Source of the DNA: Ruminiclostridium sp.
GTDB taxonomy: Bacteria > Bacillota_A > Clostridia > Oscillospirales > Ruminococcaceae
Length of the DNA: 7,945 nucleotides
Assembly: GCA_017550775.1 (NCBI GenBank)
Contig: JAFZOA010000080.1
Coordinates: forward strand, 1-7,945
Direction: 5' to 3'
Shown here one piece after another: positions 7,873 through 7,945 of this stretch. A program made the position numbers and the translations under genes. The notes below the pieces were generated by a model. The model did no database searches. It had not been told where the DNA came from and worked only from the letters and a program-made list of their open reading frames with translations. The number at the start of each line of letters is the position of its first letter. Position 1 is the first letter of the stretch.

Positions 7873-7932
7873 TATCGCCTCTGACCACCGAGTATAGCCA
7901 AACAAATAAATTTACGGCGGTCAGAGGCGATA
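7873..7932. repeat. Inverted repeat with 17-bp arms
   Basis: The arms 7873-7889 and 7916-7932 (core TCGCCTCTGACC / GGTCAGAGGCGA) are complementary with a single mismatch and are separated by 26 AT-rich bases. Neither strand has a T-run after it, so it is not an ordinary terminator. It could be a structured leader or small RNA, a small mobile palindromic element, or a protein site. The window ends 13 bases later. Confidence 0.65.
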
Positions 7933-7945
7933 GGCAGGTAGCACC

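Noticed and set aside
7699..7905. 68-residue minus-strand open frame after the sensor gene
   Set aside because: It reads through the degenerate repeats and one arm of the inverted repeat, lacks a ribosome site and has no protein-like pattern.

Overview
This window looks like a piece of a gut-type Clostridia (Bacillota) chromosome, most likely a Ruminococcus-like member of the Oscillospiraceae. I infer this from the gene families: a TnpX-type large serine recombinase, TnpW, a clostridial MOBP-type relaxase, and an ECF sigma factor paired with a large membrane sensor. AGGAGG-type ribosome sites and consensus sigma-A promoters fit as well. No rRNA, tRNA or other taxonomic marker is present, so the genus is a guess.

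Left half (about 1-4100): the core of an integrative and mobilizable element (IME) of the Tn4451 type, read right to left on the minus strand. The order of transcription is: a candidate oriT/regulatory region (about 3813-3992), a relaxase (2192-3775), a 54-residue unrecognised small protein (2015-2179), a TnpW-family protein (1818-2018) and a large serine recombinase (85-1689). The small gene and tnpW are joined by a TTGA stop/start overlap, and both tnpW and the recombinase start at TTG behind strong ribosome sites. The recombinase also has its own perfect consensus promoter (1745-1773). A plus-strand terminator overlaps its stop codon and would block transcription coming in from outside. The relaxase would nick oriT so that the element can be mobilised by a helper conjugation system, and the recombinase would excise and insert it. 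The ends of the element are not resolved.

Middle (3776-5121): about 1.35 kb with no convincing gene. It holds a 20-bp perfect palindrome, several hairpins, a short plus-strand terminator, two diverged roughly 100-bp direct repeats 180 bp apart with a weaker third partial copy, and a promoter for the next operon.

Right half (5122-7642): a two-gene plus-strand operon. An ECF sigma factor overlaps a 679-residue single-pass membrane protein, presumably its anti-sigma factor. The large outer part of that protein ends in an M23/LytM-like domain that appears to have lost its metal ligands, which suggests a cell-wall binding sensor rather than an enzyme. A long hairpin terminator follows. The last 250 bases hold degenerate repeats with 11/22-bp spacing and a 17-bp-arm inverted repeat, and no credible gene.

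All family assignments were made by eye; no database search was possible.
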